Source: a virus. Taken from it: a DNA stretch of 23,812 bases. Under the pieces are notes generated by a model. That model ran no database searches, had not been told where the DNA came from, and was given only the letters and a program-made list of their open reading frames with translations. A program made the translations under genes and the position numbers. Positions 6,853 through 14,725 of this stretch are shown piece by piece (positions within the stretch are counted from its first letter, which is position 1; each line of letters starts with the position of its first letter). The stretch is taken from the IMG/VR virus record IMGVR_UViG_3300034156_000012, positions 1-23,812 of that record; one strand, written 5' to 3'.

Positions 6853-7468
6853 CGTAGAAAACTCCTTGGCCGAATGGCTGGAAACCCGATCCATAAAATC
6901 CGAAAATTCCAGAAGGGTCGGCGCTGATGATAATGCTCACATCCACGCCGCACGGGCGCGGAAGAATGTCGGTATTGAAAACCAAGTGATGCTGGTAGGG
7001 CGATAGATCGAACTCGAAAACGTAACGACCCTGCATGTGACCCGTAATCAGGAAATAGCAGGGCTTCGCGAACATGGCGCGCATGAGTGCGTTGATGTTT
7101 GGGGCTGACGCGTAAACGATGTTGGCCAGCGCCTTCAGCAAGATCAGTTCGCGGTAAGCGTCATTGGTCAGCTCCCACGTATCAGTTCCGCTGCCTGGGG
7201 CGCTAAATGGTCTCTCGCCGAACGGATAGAATCCGTCCTCGAACCCAAGGTATTCTCCGGCCGGGTTTACAAACGTAACGGTCCGGCCGATCCCAACAAT
7301 TCGACCCCAGATGTCGAGGCCGTAGGTGTTGGCGTTTGGGATATCCATCACTAAGCGATAAAAGTCGCCAGTGAACTTTTCAGGGTCGATTGCCGTCCAC
7401 AGACCAGAAATGATGCTCATCAACCGAGGGCTGTTGGCATACTGGCTCATGATCGTTTTTTCGATCAT
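6842..7468 (-). CDS. DUF2612-like baseplate protein
   Basis: The start at 7468 gives an ATGA overlap with the J-like gene; an alternative Met lies at 7450. The 208-residue protein has an N-terminal helical region (PRLMSIISGLWTAID) and a central DIWGRIVGIGRTV motif. It ends with aromatic repeats FGFYGSGFQPFGQGVFYD, echoing EYLGFEDGFYPFGERPF earlier in the protein. This matches the DUF2612 pattern of phages in which it sits between gpJ-like protein and the tail fibre, the place of gpI in P2. It probably links baseplate wedge to fibre. Confidence 0.75.
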   Translation of the reverse strand: MIEKTIMSQYANSPRLMSIISGLWTAIDPEKFTGDFYRLVMDIPNANTYGLDIWGRIVGIGRTVTFVNPAGEYLGFEDGFYPFGERPFSAPGSGTDTWELTNDAYRELILLKALANIVYASAPNINALMRAMFAKPCYFLITGHMQGRYVFEFDLSPYQHHLVFNTDILPRPCGVDVSIIISADPSGIFGFYGSGFQPFGQGVFYDAT

Positions 7469-8652
7469 ATGCCCACCACAGTGACGTTGGCGACTGAGGT
7501 TGTCGGGTATTGATCCACGCCAAAGCGCATGAACTCTTCCCACGTCACGCCATCAGTGGAAAGCTCAAGCTTGACCGGGCGCAGCAGGGCGCTGTCCAGA
7601 TTCAGCAGGTAGTTAGCGCCGACGACCAGGCCGCCGATCCTGGCGCGATACTCACCGGACTGGAAGTCGGAAACGATCTGCTGCTTTGCAGCCTGAGAGC
7701 TGGCGTATGAAATGACCGAGGCGTCCACGACAGTGAGGCGCAGCGAAACAGTGACGTGATCCGGCCGTTCAAGCTTGACGATGTACTCGGGGCGATACCC
7801 TGGCGTGCCGCTGGCTTCGTCTTTCCAGAGAATAGACGTGTTGCCCACGAACGAGCAGCAGGTTCCGCCTTTGATAAGGATCATCTCGGCAAGCTGCTGA
7901 TCGTCGCCGCCGACCACAGACACCAGCAGGCTATTACGGATCATTGGATAATCCGTCTCGCCAATGATGATGGAGCCGTCTGTTGGGTTGTCTTGGACAA
8001 ATACGTCAATGACGCCAGGCAGGTTGCCGACAGCACCGCGAACCGAGGCGTTCATGTTCTTGCTGTTGGCCGCGACCGACTCATAGCGGCGCGTCTCGTA
8101 GTTCGAGCGGGACTCCTGATTAGAACCTACTGCGGCTGCGTCCGGGTTTTCCGTGCGATCTAGGCCGTCGATGGTTTCCTTGAAGGTGCGGATCGTCAAA
8201 GGCGCAGCCTGAATAGGGCCTGGCGTCATGCAAAGAACAGCCACCAAGCCCGCGCCGACTGTCGAAGCGTTTGCGACTTCCCATTCGATACCGGCGTCAT
8301 CAATGATGATGAACCCCTTCGGGATAACGGTTCCAGCGATGCCGATAAAGTCCTGCATGGCAACTGATCGAGTGGCGAGCTTTCGAGTCAGGAAGTAGAC
8401 GGCTCCAAGCGCCTCTTGGAACTGGCCGATGGCATAGCGCGGGTCGAAGTTGTTGCCGAGCGCTATCATCGAGCTGTTCTGATTGTCGATCATCGCCGCG
8501 AGAGACGTTACAAGCTGACCTTGCGGTGTGCGTGCGTCCTCGTTCAGATCTTGGCCGAACGCGCCGCGCATGATCTCCCACAGGCCCGCCGTGATCGCCT
8601 CGCGTGTCGGAGCGACTAGGCCAATGTCGGTGATCTGGATCATAGGGATCAT
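7465..8652 (-). CDS. Baseplate J-like wedge protein
   Basis: The 395-residue protein shows the baseplate J-like pattern. The N-terminal helical part TPQGQLVTSLAAMIDNQNSS is followed by a Gly- and Val-rich middle including FIGIAGTVIPKGFIIID and QESRSNYETRRYESV, then the block VRGAVGNLPGVIDVFVQDNP. The C-terminus is mixed alpha/beta. In P2-like baseplates gpJ forms the wedge ring around the hub. Its start overlaps the gp25-like gene by ATGA and its stop overlaps the DUF2612 gene likewise. Confidence 0.88.
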   Translation of the reverse strand: MIPMIQITDIGLVAPTREAITAGLWEIMRGAFGQDLNEDARTPQGQLVTSLAAMIDNQNSSMIALGNNFDPRYAIGQFQEALGAVYFLTRKLATRSVAMQDFIGIAGTVIPKGFIIIDDAGIEWEVANASTVGAGLVAVLCMTPGPIQAAPLTIRTFKETIDGLDRTENPDAAAVGSNQESRSNYETRRYESVAANSKNMNASVRGAVGNLPGVIDVFVQDNPTDGSIIIGETDYPMIRNSLLVSVVGGDDQQLAEMILIKGGTCCSFVGNTSILWKDEASGTPGYRPEYIVKLERPDHVTVSLRLTVVDASVISYASSQAAKQQIVSDFQSGEYRARIGGLVVGANYLLNLDSALLRPVKLELSTDGVTWEEFMRFGVDQYPTTSVANVTVVGI

Positions 8653-8999
8653 AGGTTGATTTGCCCGGTCTGGTTGTCTTCATTGGTGAACAGGATAGCG
8701 CCGCTTGCGACACGCCCGGTCAATTGTAGCTGAGCGCTCGCCGACACCACACCGGAAACGGACTGTGCGGCTGTCTCCAGGTGCATCTTGTACAGCGATA
8801 GCGGGAATCCAAACTGGCCAAGAACGTTTTCGAAGTAGGGGATGCCGGCGGCCTGATCGTAATACACATCACGCGAGAAGGTGCGGCACGCACTGGCAAC
8901 ATCTTGGGTCTGCTGATAGATATCGCTGGCCACGGCAATATTACCAGAAGAGTCGAGCGCCAGATCCCACGTCTCGGGAAGAAGAAACAGCGTGTTCAT
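8649..8999 (-). CDS. gp25/gpW-like baseplate wedge protein
   Basis: The 116-residue protein begins with NTLFLLPETWDLALDSSGNI, then DVASACRTFSRDVYYDQAAGIPYFENVLGQ. This is the pattern of small lysozyme-like-fold wedge proteins (T4 gp25, P2 gpW) that polymerise with the J-like protein and start sheath assembly. The gene order spike, this gene, J-like supports the call. The ATG overlaps the spike gene's stop by one base (TAATG). Confidence 0.78.
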   Translation of the reverse strand: MNTLFLLPETWDLALDSSGNIAVASDIYQQTQDVASACRTFSRDVYYDQAAGIPYFENVLGQFGFPLSLYKMHLETAAQSVSGVVSASAQLQLTGRVASGAILFTNEDNQTGQINL

Positions 9000-9634
9000 T
9001 ATGGTGATTCCTCCATCGGGACGCTCGGGGACGATCCGCCGCTAGGCAAGTGCCCGATGTGCGCGTTGTACTGGTCGCGCATGAGTTGCATCGTTCCAAC
9101 GGCGTCTTCTATCTCTCCACTAACCTTTAGCCTGGGTGCATCAATCGTGATGGTGCCGGTAGCCTTTATGCTTATTCCGCTGTCCAGAAATTGAATCCAC
9201 TGCGACGGCGCGCCGTTCAGCAGGCCGCCGATATACAGGCCATCCGAAACATCAAGTTGGCGCAGGCTTGGCGGAGGCCCTTCGGTCTTGCTTTGCTTGA
9301 GATCGCTGATGTCGCGCCGAGCAAACACGGCAAGGCCAATGTCGCCCGGCTTCGGGTCGATGATGATCGCATTGCCGCCACCTTGCAGGCGGAAGTAGGG
9401 CAGGTTCTCCATCGGCTGATTCGGGATTCCTTCGTTGTTCCCGTTCATCTGCTGAATCAGGTCGGTCGCGGACAAAAATCCCACCGGGCCGGTGCCGCCT
9501 GCCTGAACTTCGCCCACCTTGACCAGCGTCATGGTGTAGGAGCGACCGATCAGCCGCTCAAGGATGAACTCGGTTTCCAGTGGGCCGCCCGAAGAATCCT
9601 CGGCGCGGTAAGGCTTAGCGACTGATGGCGGCAT
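8999..9634 (-). CDS. Baseplate spike protein (Gp138/gpV-like)
   Basis: The 211-residue protein has an N-terminal OB-like domain with YTMTLVKVGEVQAGG, PVGFLSATDLIQQMNGN and GGNAIIIDPKPGDIGLAVFA, the pattern of the Gp138 N-terminal domain. A beta-repetitive region follows (ISIKATGTITIDAPRLKVSG), fitting a triple beta-helix needle. The end contains NAHIGHLPSGG, a His-containing tip like those that bind metal in other spikes. It would pierce the outer membrane when the sheath contracts. The start overlaps the hub gene by 20 bases. Confidence 0.82.
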   Translation of the reverse strand: MPPSVAKPYRAEDSSGGPLETEFILERLIGRSYTMTLVKVGEVQAGGTGPVGFLSATDLIQQMNGNNEGIPNQPMENLPYFRLQGGGNAIIIDPKPGDIGLAVFARRDISDLKQSKTEGPPPSLRQLDVSDGLYIGGLLNGAPSQWIQFLDSGISIKATGTITIDAPRLKVSGEIEDAVGTMQLMRDQYNAHIGHLPSGGSSPSVPMEESP

Positions 9635-10478
9635 TGTTTGGCTCGTTGTGAGTGGCGCGGATGTCCATAAACCAGTTGCCTCCAGGCACTTCTGATTCTA
9701 GGTTTAGTGTAACCCCGAACACCCTCCAATCTCCATTGCACGGTTCAATTACCGAGTCAGCAATGCGGATGACGCCACCAAAGCGAATGGCTGGACTGTA
9801 CAGGCATCGAGCGTCCACGCCCTGCATCGTCGGCGCGGGGTAGCCAATGAGTCCGCTGCCAGGCCGGAGCGTGGCGATACGGATGTTTCGCGGCGATCCC
9901 TGGGGAGCGATGCTGATTGTCTTCTGCTCAATGTAAAGATCGATCTGGTAGCGCTTGCACAGGGCCCGGATCTTGTTCAGGTCCGTGTCCGTCAGGGTCG
10001 TGTCTTTCATGGTCAGCGAATCAGGAACACCGTTGTTCTCCAGCGTGTAACCCATCTTGTCGGCAATCGACCCCAGCGCCTGGACGACCGGGGTTTCGCC
10101 CTTGAACGTAATGGGCGTGGCGGCCGTGTACATATCGAGGATCGCTGTCGAGCTGGTGATGCGAAACGCCACATCGGGCGCGTTGCTCATGTCCACATAG
10201 CCGAACGTGATATTGCCCTCGTAGACCGTCGTCAGCTCGCTGCCTTGCTCGCCGGCCTCGACCTTGATTGTGTTCTGCATGCTGCGGATGATGCGCATCA
10301 GCTTCAACATGGCCGGCATATTCAAGCCATAAATCATGATCTCGGCAGTAGGCACCACGGAGCCATTGCCGAAGTTGATGGTGCAGATCGTGCGCAGGTT
10401 CTCTGTGATGAGCGGGTTCCCCTGCGAGAAGGTGTCGCCGACCAGCGTGATGGTGGTGCGGATGATCTTCTTGTTCAT
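9615..10478 (-). CDS. Baseplate hub protein (gpD / gp44-like)
   Basis: The 287-residue protein fits the phage hub family. An N-terminal beta-domain (NLRTICTINFGNGSVVPTAE, AEIMIYGL) is followed by a central part with TVYEGNITFGYVD and the segment ALGSIADKMGYTLENN. Then comes LTDTDLNKIRALCKRYQIDL, the recurring 'look for a second domain after short peptide' region of late-control-D type hubs, and a C-terminal beta-domain. It joins the tail tube end to the spike encoded next. Its start overlaps the plug gene by ATGA. Confidence 0.82.
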   Translation of the reverse strand: MNKKIIRTTITLVGDTFSQGNPLITENLRTICTINFGNGSVVPTAEIMIYGLNMPAMLKLMRIIRSMQNTIKVEAGEQGSELTTVYEGNITFGYVDMSNAPDVAFRITSSTAILDMYTAATPITFKGETPVVQALGSIADKMGYTLENNGVPDSLTMKDTTLTDTDLNKIRALCKRYQIDLYIEQKTISIAPQGSPRNIRIATLRPGSGLIGYPAPTMQGVDARCLYSPAIRFGGVIRIADSVIEPCNGDWRVFGVTLNLESEVPGGNWFMDIRATHNEPNNAAISR

Positions 10479-10747
10479 TGCTGCAACCCGAACAGCAGCC
10501 AGCGCGAGCCGAACCCCTTGTAATCAGGATCATCGGTCCCTTGCGTATCGACCATTTGAAGACCGAAGCCAATCGGCGCATAGGAGCGCAAGGCGCGATT
10601 GCGCAGCACGTAAGCGCCAGAGATGAAGACTGAGATGTAAGGGATGTCCAGCCGGGTATCCACATCAATGGTGTACGGCAGGCCGTTCAGCAAGAAAGAC
10701 GTGGATTGGTTTGGTACTGGCTGAAGCTGTATCACGTCAAGGGTCAT
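10475..10747 (-). CDS. Baseplate plug-like small protein (DUF6983-like)
   Basis: The 90-residue protein contains PVPNQSTSFLLNGLPYTIDV, then PYISVFISGAYVLRNRALRS, and ends DDPDYKGFGSRWLLFGL. This order (PNQ-type start, short beta-strands, tyrosine/FGS motif) matches small proteins annotated as phage baseplate plug / DUF6983. It sits between the Dit-like and hub genes, linked to both by ATGA overlaps, which agrees with a place in the central baseplate. The family name is from memory of the pattern. Confidence 0.7.
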   Translation of the reverse strand: MTLDVIQLQPVPNQSTSFLLNGLPYTIDVDTRLDIPYISVFISGAYVLRNRALRSYAPIGFGLQMVDTQGTDDPDYKGFGSRWLLFGLQQ

Positions 10748-11454
10748 TGCGTCACTGCTCCCGGCGTTCCGTTGGTGAACTTGTCGAACATTTCCAAAGC
10801 CTTATCGCCGACATCTTGGGCGACCTGCCTCAAGCCGCCATCGGCCGTGATCGTATCAACAATCCGCGTCAGGATGGATTCGCTGGCCGGGGCTGGCTGC
10901 TGTTCGCCTGCGTCTACGGGCGGAGCGTCCTCGGGATTTGCCGTCTCCTTGGTTTCATACGTCACTTCGCCTTCGCGGATCTCTTCCAGGTAGATGTTGG
11001 CCGCGATCATGCGGGCGCCATCCTGCGGCATCCTGGCGTAGTCGTAGCCGGTGATCGCCGCATTGAGGTGCACGTATTCCGGCGTGATGATATGGAACAG
11101 CAGCGTGGACTTAGACAGCAGCTCAAGCTGGGCGATGAACAGGCCGCGCAAGGTCGCATCACCGCCGCCGCGAATCATCGTCACGGTCGCCTGATAGGGG
11201 TTCTGGACCTTGTTGTAGCTGGTGAAGGTGCCTTTCTCGACCGGCGCCTGAGACACCTGGCTGTTGTTCTGGTACTTCACCGAATACACGGTGTCCGCCA
11301 GCATGATCGGAATGCCGAACTGGTTGAAGATCCCCCATTGGTTGCCGAAGATCTTGCGGATCAGGGTCGCTCCGCCAAAGCTGATTAGTGCGCTAGTGCC
11401 CGATGAGACGAGCCCTTTAAAATCGGGAATGCTAGGGAGCCCAGGAATCGTCAT
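10744..11454 (-). CDS. Dit-like baseplate / distal tail protein
   Basis: The 236-residue protein has a central beta-domain with TVYSVKYQNNSQVSQAPVEK, then TFTSYNKVQNPYQATVTMIR and LLFHIITPEYVHLNAAITGY. This resembles the Dit-like N-terminal domain found after the tape measure in several myophages. A helical N-terminus precedes it. An acidic, Pro/Ala-rich linker (about residues 172-195) leads to a helical C-terminus. It would form a ring joining tail tube and hub. Start and stop overlap neighbours by ATGA. Confidence 0.72.
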   Translation of the reverse strand: MTIPGLPSIPDFKGLVSSGTSALISFGGATLIRKIFGNQWGIFNQFGIPIMLADTVYSVKYQNNSQVSQAPVEKGTFTSYNKVQNPYQATVTMIRGGGDATLRGLFIAQLELLSKSTLLFHIITPEYVHLNAAITGYDYARMPQDGARMIAANIYLEEIREGEVTYETKETANPEDAPPVDAGEQQPAPASESILTRIVDTITADGGLRQVAQDVGDKALEMFDKFTNGTPGAVTQ

Positions 11455-13631
11455 AGCGTGCCACCTCCCAATTGGTTAATAAGCTGACTACTGCGCGATA
11501 CGCCCGCCGCCACACCAGCCGCTGTCGCTTCAGGAAGGGACGTGGCCGAGGTCTGTACGGTGACAGAGCCGACCGATACCTGAACGCCGCCACCCGATGA
11601 CGAGCTTGCGGAAGAGGGCGATACGCCGCCCTGAGTCATTCGCTGAGCCGTGATAGCCGACATTTTACCCAGAACGTCAGACCCATAGGCTTCTGTTTTC
11701 GAACCCCAGATGTTTCGGTTGGGTCCGGCGTGGTGATGCTTGAATGCATCCTCCATCGTGTCGCCCGCGTCCAGGCGCTGACGCAACTGCATGGCGGCCG
11801 CATCAATCGCCTGGGCCGGGTCGTAAGGGTTGATGCCCAAGCTTTTCGACGTGCTGTCAAGGTATTGCATCATGCCCTTGGCTGTGCCCCACTTGGTTTC
11901 CGGGCCGACTGCGTTCGCATTGAAGCGTGATTCTTGATGCGCCAGGGCGATCAGCGACTCTACCGGTACACCGTGCTTTTTCGAAGCGTTCTCGAAAGCC
12001 GGCATCAGCTCGGCGGGCGGCATCAGGCCGGATTGCCCGTAGGACGATGTGCCCGCAGATCCGCCACTAGAGCCAACCCATGAAGCCAATTGGTTTTTCA
12101 GCCATGCGGCGCCGGACTTCACTCCGCCCGAGATAGTGCCTTCCGAGCCCGCCTCATGACCCAGCATGGTGTCCAGCGCGCCAGCAACATGGCCGGTTGT
12201 TGCGCCTACCACATCGATATAGGTGCCCGCGACTTGCGCCGGGATATTCTTCGCCAGGCTCAGCGCGTCACCCCATCGGCCCTCCATTACGGCGCCGAGA
12301 AGTTCGACCATTGTTTTCAGTGCCGGGACGGAATCGTAAATGTCCTTGCCGAGCTGCTTGAAGGCATTGGCCAGTCCGCGAACGGATAGGCCATTCTCGT
12401 CAATGATGCCTTTTTCATGCAGCCACTTTGAAAAGGCTTGCTGCGCATCGGCCAGCGAGTCATACCCGGTCAGCAGGCGGGCGAAGCCCTTGGCTAGGCT
12501 GTCCACGGATACGTTGGTGCCCTTGATGTACTTGTCGAACGCCGTCCAGTCGAACAGCGATTTCCCGCCCTCGGCCCATGTCTTGTAGTCGTCGTAGAGC
12601 AGGGCGAAGCCAGCGGCCAGGATAGCCACCACGGCCGCCGTCGCGAGAATAGGGGAAATCAGCGCCAGCATAGCAACCCCGGCCCTTACCAGGGCAGGCA
12701 GAAGCAGCACAGTAATGGCGATGGTGATGCCTTCGAATAAGTTGCGCACGGTGCGCTCATTGCGGGCCAGGTAATCCATCCACCCCGAAACCACTTTAGT
12801 CATCTTGAGCAGTACGGGAATCAGCGCGTTGGCCAGCATGGTTTTCATGCCTTCCCACTGCGACGACAGGAACGCCTGGGCCTTGCTCAGTTCGCGACTG
12901 GCCTTAATGTCTTGCTCGCTGGAGACATATGACTTCTTCTGCATGTCCAGCATCTCTTGCATGGCATCCCGGCCCTGGATCAGGGCGTTAGCCATGCCGT
13001 CATCGATCCCCATTGCCGAGGCAATCGCATAGGCCTGCTGCGGGTCCATCTTCGACAGCGAGTCGGACATATCAAGCAACACGTCGTTCATCTTGCGGAC
13101 GTTGCCCGAGGCATCGACCACGCCGACGCCGAGCGCGCTGAAGAAGGGGATCAGAGAGTCATTGCCCATTAGCACCATTTCCTGAATCCCTTGATTCAGG
13201 CTGCGCATGGTGTTTTCGGCTGAGGCCCCGGCGCCGCCAAGACCGGCGACGGCGGTGTCCATCCCTTTGATGTCTCGAGCGGTCGCGCCAAGACGCTTGG
13301 ACATAAAGCCTAATTGGTCGTTGGCATTGGAAATTGCGGTCGTGAACTTGACGATGGCGTTAGAGCCGGCGAGCGCGCCAAGGAATGCCACGACGCGCCC
13401 GGTGACGGCTATCAGGGCTTGCTGCTGCTTGCCCACGGCCTTGGTGGATTCGCCCACTTTCCCGGCCATCTTATCAATGCCTTTGCCGGCATCAGCGGAA
13501 GCTTCCTCAGTGCCCTTGAGCGCAGTTCGCAGGCGCTTTTCAATGCCCTCAGCTTGGCCCGCTTCAGATCGAAACTTGTCCAGTTCGATCTCGATGCGCA
13601 TTACCAGTTCATCGACCGTTACTGAGCTCAT
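11451..13631 (-). CDS. Tape measure protein with lytic transglycosylase (SLT) domain
   Basis: The 726-residue protein begins with a long helical region rich in Ala, Lys, Glu and Gly. A hydrophobic stretch at about 300-345 (ITVLLLPALVRAGVAMLALI and onward) is typical of tape measures that insert in the host membrane. The C-terminal part holds a lysozyme-like SLT domain at about 545-640: LIALAHQESRFNANAVGPE with Glu567 as probable catalytic acid, then GTAKGMMQYLDSTSKSLG and HHHAGPNRN. The tail end is Ser/Gly-rich. It sets tail length and may cut peptidoglycan during DNA entry. AAGGA lies eight bases before the ATG. Confidence 0.92.
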   Translation of the reverse strand: MSSVTVDELVMRIEIELDKFRSEAGQAEGIEKRLRTALKGTEEASADAGKGIDKMAGKVGESTKAVGKQQQALIAVTGRVVAFLGALAGSNAIVKFTTAISNANDQLGFMSKRLGATARDIKGMDTAVAGLGGAGASAENTMRSLNQGIQEMVLMGNDSLIPFFSALGVGVVDASGNVRKMNDVLLDMSDSLSKMDPQQAYAIASAMGIDDGMANALIQGRDAMQEMLDMQKKSYVSSEQDIKASRELSKAQAFLSSQWEGMKTMLANALIPVLLKMTKVVSGWMDYLARNERTVRNLFEGITIAITVLLLPALVRAGVAMLALISPILATAAVVAILAAGFALLYDDYKTWAEGGKSLFDWTAFDKYIKGTNVSVDSLAKGFARLLTGYDSLADAQQAFSKWLHEKGIIDENGLSVRGLANAFKQLGKDIYDSVPALKTMVELLGAVMEGRWGDALSLAKNIPAQVAGTYIDVVGATTGHVAGALDTMLGHEAGSEGTISGGVKSGAAWLKNQLASWVGSSGGSAGTSSYGQSGLMPPAELMPAFENASKKHGVPVESLIALAHQESRFNANAVGPETKWGTAKGMMQYLDSTSKSLGINPYDPAQAIDAAAMQLRQRLDAGDTMEDAFKHHHAGPNRNIWGSKTEAYGSDVLGKMSAITAQRMTQGGVSPSSASSSSGGGVQVSVGSVTVQTSATSLPEATAAGVAAGVSRSSQLINQLGGGTL

Positions 13632-14267
13632 CCTGCAATTCCTTAATCAGTGCCTTGTTGTGCGCGGACACCTGATGAAATTCAATCATCGTGATGGCGT
13701 CTTCTAGCGTTAGGTGCGAGTCAAGATCAGCGTAAGTTGCCAGGCCGTTGTCGAGGACATAGAAGGCCTGGCCGCTCAGGTTTGCGCACCTTGCAAATGC
13801 CTCTGTGTTCAGAGGCATCTGCAACCCATCAGTTTCGATTACTGGGTAACGCCGGCCGTTAAAAAATCGAGGTTGACCTTGATCGATTCGATTCGAAGTT
13901 TCCAGAGCGTGGAAATACTGGTCACGTCGGTCTCGAGCATCAAAGGCCGATCCGATCCACTGGGCAGGCGCAGGCGAACGTCTTGCAGCACTTCGTCCAG
14001 CAGCTCTTGGGCGGTGACATCATCGACGCCGCCCAATGCCTTCAGCGCCACGCTGACCACGCCGGCCATGTCCAGCAAGCCTCGAAACACCAGCTTTCCG
14101 CTTTCGTCGGTCGTGGTCAGGCCGGAGATATCAACCCCGCCCTTGCACAGTGACAGCGCCACGCGGTTGGCCCAGCGATCACCGCGAAGAAGAGGCATCT
14201 TCTTCACGATGAACGTTTTGCCCGCGTCCGTGCCGTCTTCGATGGTCACGTCCTTGGTCGAAATCAC
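13609..14267 (-). CDS. Tail assembly chaperone, long form made by -1 frameshift (gpGT-like)
   Basis: The -1 frame is open from upstream of the shorter gene's stop down to 13609. Slippage at T TTT TTA (13866-13860) would join residue 136 of the short form to 83 further residues starting NGRRYPVIETDG, giving about 219 residues. The extension ends LTLEDAITMIEFHQVSAHNK and a charged helix. Frameshifted G/GT chaperones just before the tape measure are known from lambda and most long-tailed phages, where they bind tape measure and recruit tube protein. The extension has no good independent start: the candidates are TTG at 13824 and ATG at 13818, the latter inside a nine-pair hairpin. Confidence 0.8.
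13797..13818 (-). other. Nine-pair hairpin covering the in-frame ATG of the chaperone extension
   Basis: ATGCCTCTG and CAGAGGCAT are perfect complements around a four-base loop. The ATG at 13818-13816, the first in-frame ATG of the extension, lies fully inside the stem, which would hinder independent initiation. Confidence 0.6.
13839..14267 (-). CDS. Tail assembly chaperone, short form (gpG-like)
   Basis: The 142-residue product has DAGKTFIVKKMPLLRGDRWA near the N-terminus and a helical centre (LLDMAGVVSVALKALGG), a pattern of phage tail assembly chaperones encoded between tube and tape measure. The start is GTG at 14267 in a GTGA overlap with the tube gene, with GAGG about ten bases upstream. 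It ends LDFLTAGVTQ; the codons GAT TTT TTA just before the end form the slippery site for the longer product. It acts in the cytoplasm and is normally not part of the mature virion. Confidence 0.82.
   Translation of the reverse strand: MISTKDVTIEDGTDAGKTFIVKKMPLLRGDRWANRVALSLCKGGVDISGLTTTDESGKLVFRGLLDMAGVVSVALKALGGVDDVTAQELLDEVLQDVRLRLPSGSDRPLMLETDVTSISTLWKLRIESIKVNLDFLTAGVTQ
13860..13866 (-). promoter_or_regulatory. -1 programmed frameshift heptamer T TTT TTA
   Basis: On the - strand the zero-frame codons read GAT TTT TTA, so the last T of GAT plus the next two codons form the canonical X XXY YYZ slippery heptamer. The -1 frame continues for 83 codons. Twelve bases downstream, ACCCAGT (13847-13841) can pair with ACTGATGGGT (13833-13824), leaving a small bulge, a possible stimulatory stem. 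Confidence 0.8.
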
Positions 14268-14713
14268 GAAATAGATTCCTCGCTGTTGATGACCATGTTG
14301 AACACGTACTGCGTGCCGTTGATGAGCTTCTGCGCGGAAGGACCGCCACCCTGGCTAACCATGAAGCCGCTGGCCTGGATGCGACGGCCAATCGACGGGA
14401 TGGTGATGTCCAGTGTGCAGAGGCTGGTTTCTTGGTTGGCGTTGCACCAGGCACGGAACTCTTCCATCTGCAAACGGCTTGCGCTGTTCGCCTCGAGGAA
14501 TACCGTAACCGGCACTTCGTGAGCGACCCAGCCACCAGACTGCTTGCCGTCCACGCCCATGCGGGTCTCGCCCACGGTCGCATCACCGAAGCCGAACGCG
14601 TTATCTACCTGGAAGCCTTGAAGCTGAACGGCCTGATCGTAGTAGCCCGCAGCGGTGAACATAACGACGCTGTTGGCCGCTGTGATCGTGCGGGGATTCT
14701 GTCCCATTGGCAT
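14264..14713 (-). CDS. Tail tube protein
   Basis: The 149-residue protein lies directly after the sheath gene and before the chaperone, the conserved place of the tube protein. It is beta-rich with short loops: NSVVMFTAAGYYDQAVQLQG, VGETRMGVDGKQSGGW and VAHEVPVTVFLEANSAS suit the tube-protein sandwich, and VFNMVINSEESIS ends it. It would form the inner tube through which DNA passes. Assignment rests on order and fold pattern; no catalytic motif is expected. Its stop overlaps the chaperone start by GTGA. Confidence 0.82.
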   Translation of the reverse strand: MPMGQNPRTITAANSVVMFTAAGYYDQAVQLQGFQVDNAFGFGDATVGETRMGVDGKQSGGWVAHEVPVTVFLEANSASRLQMEEFRAWCNANQETSLCTLDITIPSIGRRIQASGFMVSQGGGPSAQKLINGTQYVFNMVINSEESIS

Positions 14714-14725
14714 GATTTATTCCCC

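Noticed and set aside
13609-13824. Independent 71-residue gene starting with TTG between chaperone and tape measure
   Set aside because: The frame is open far upstream into the chaperone gene, the start lacks a proper ribosome site, and a canonical slippery heptamer explains its expression as a fusion.
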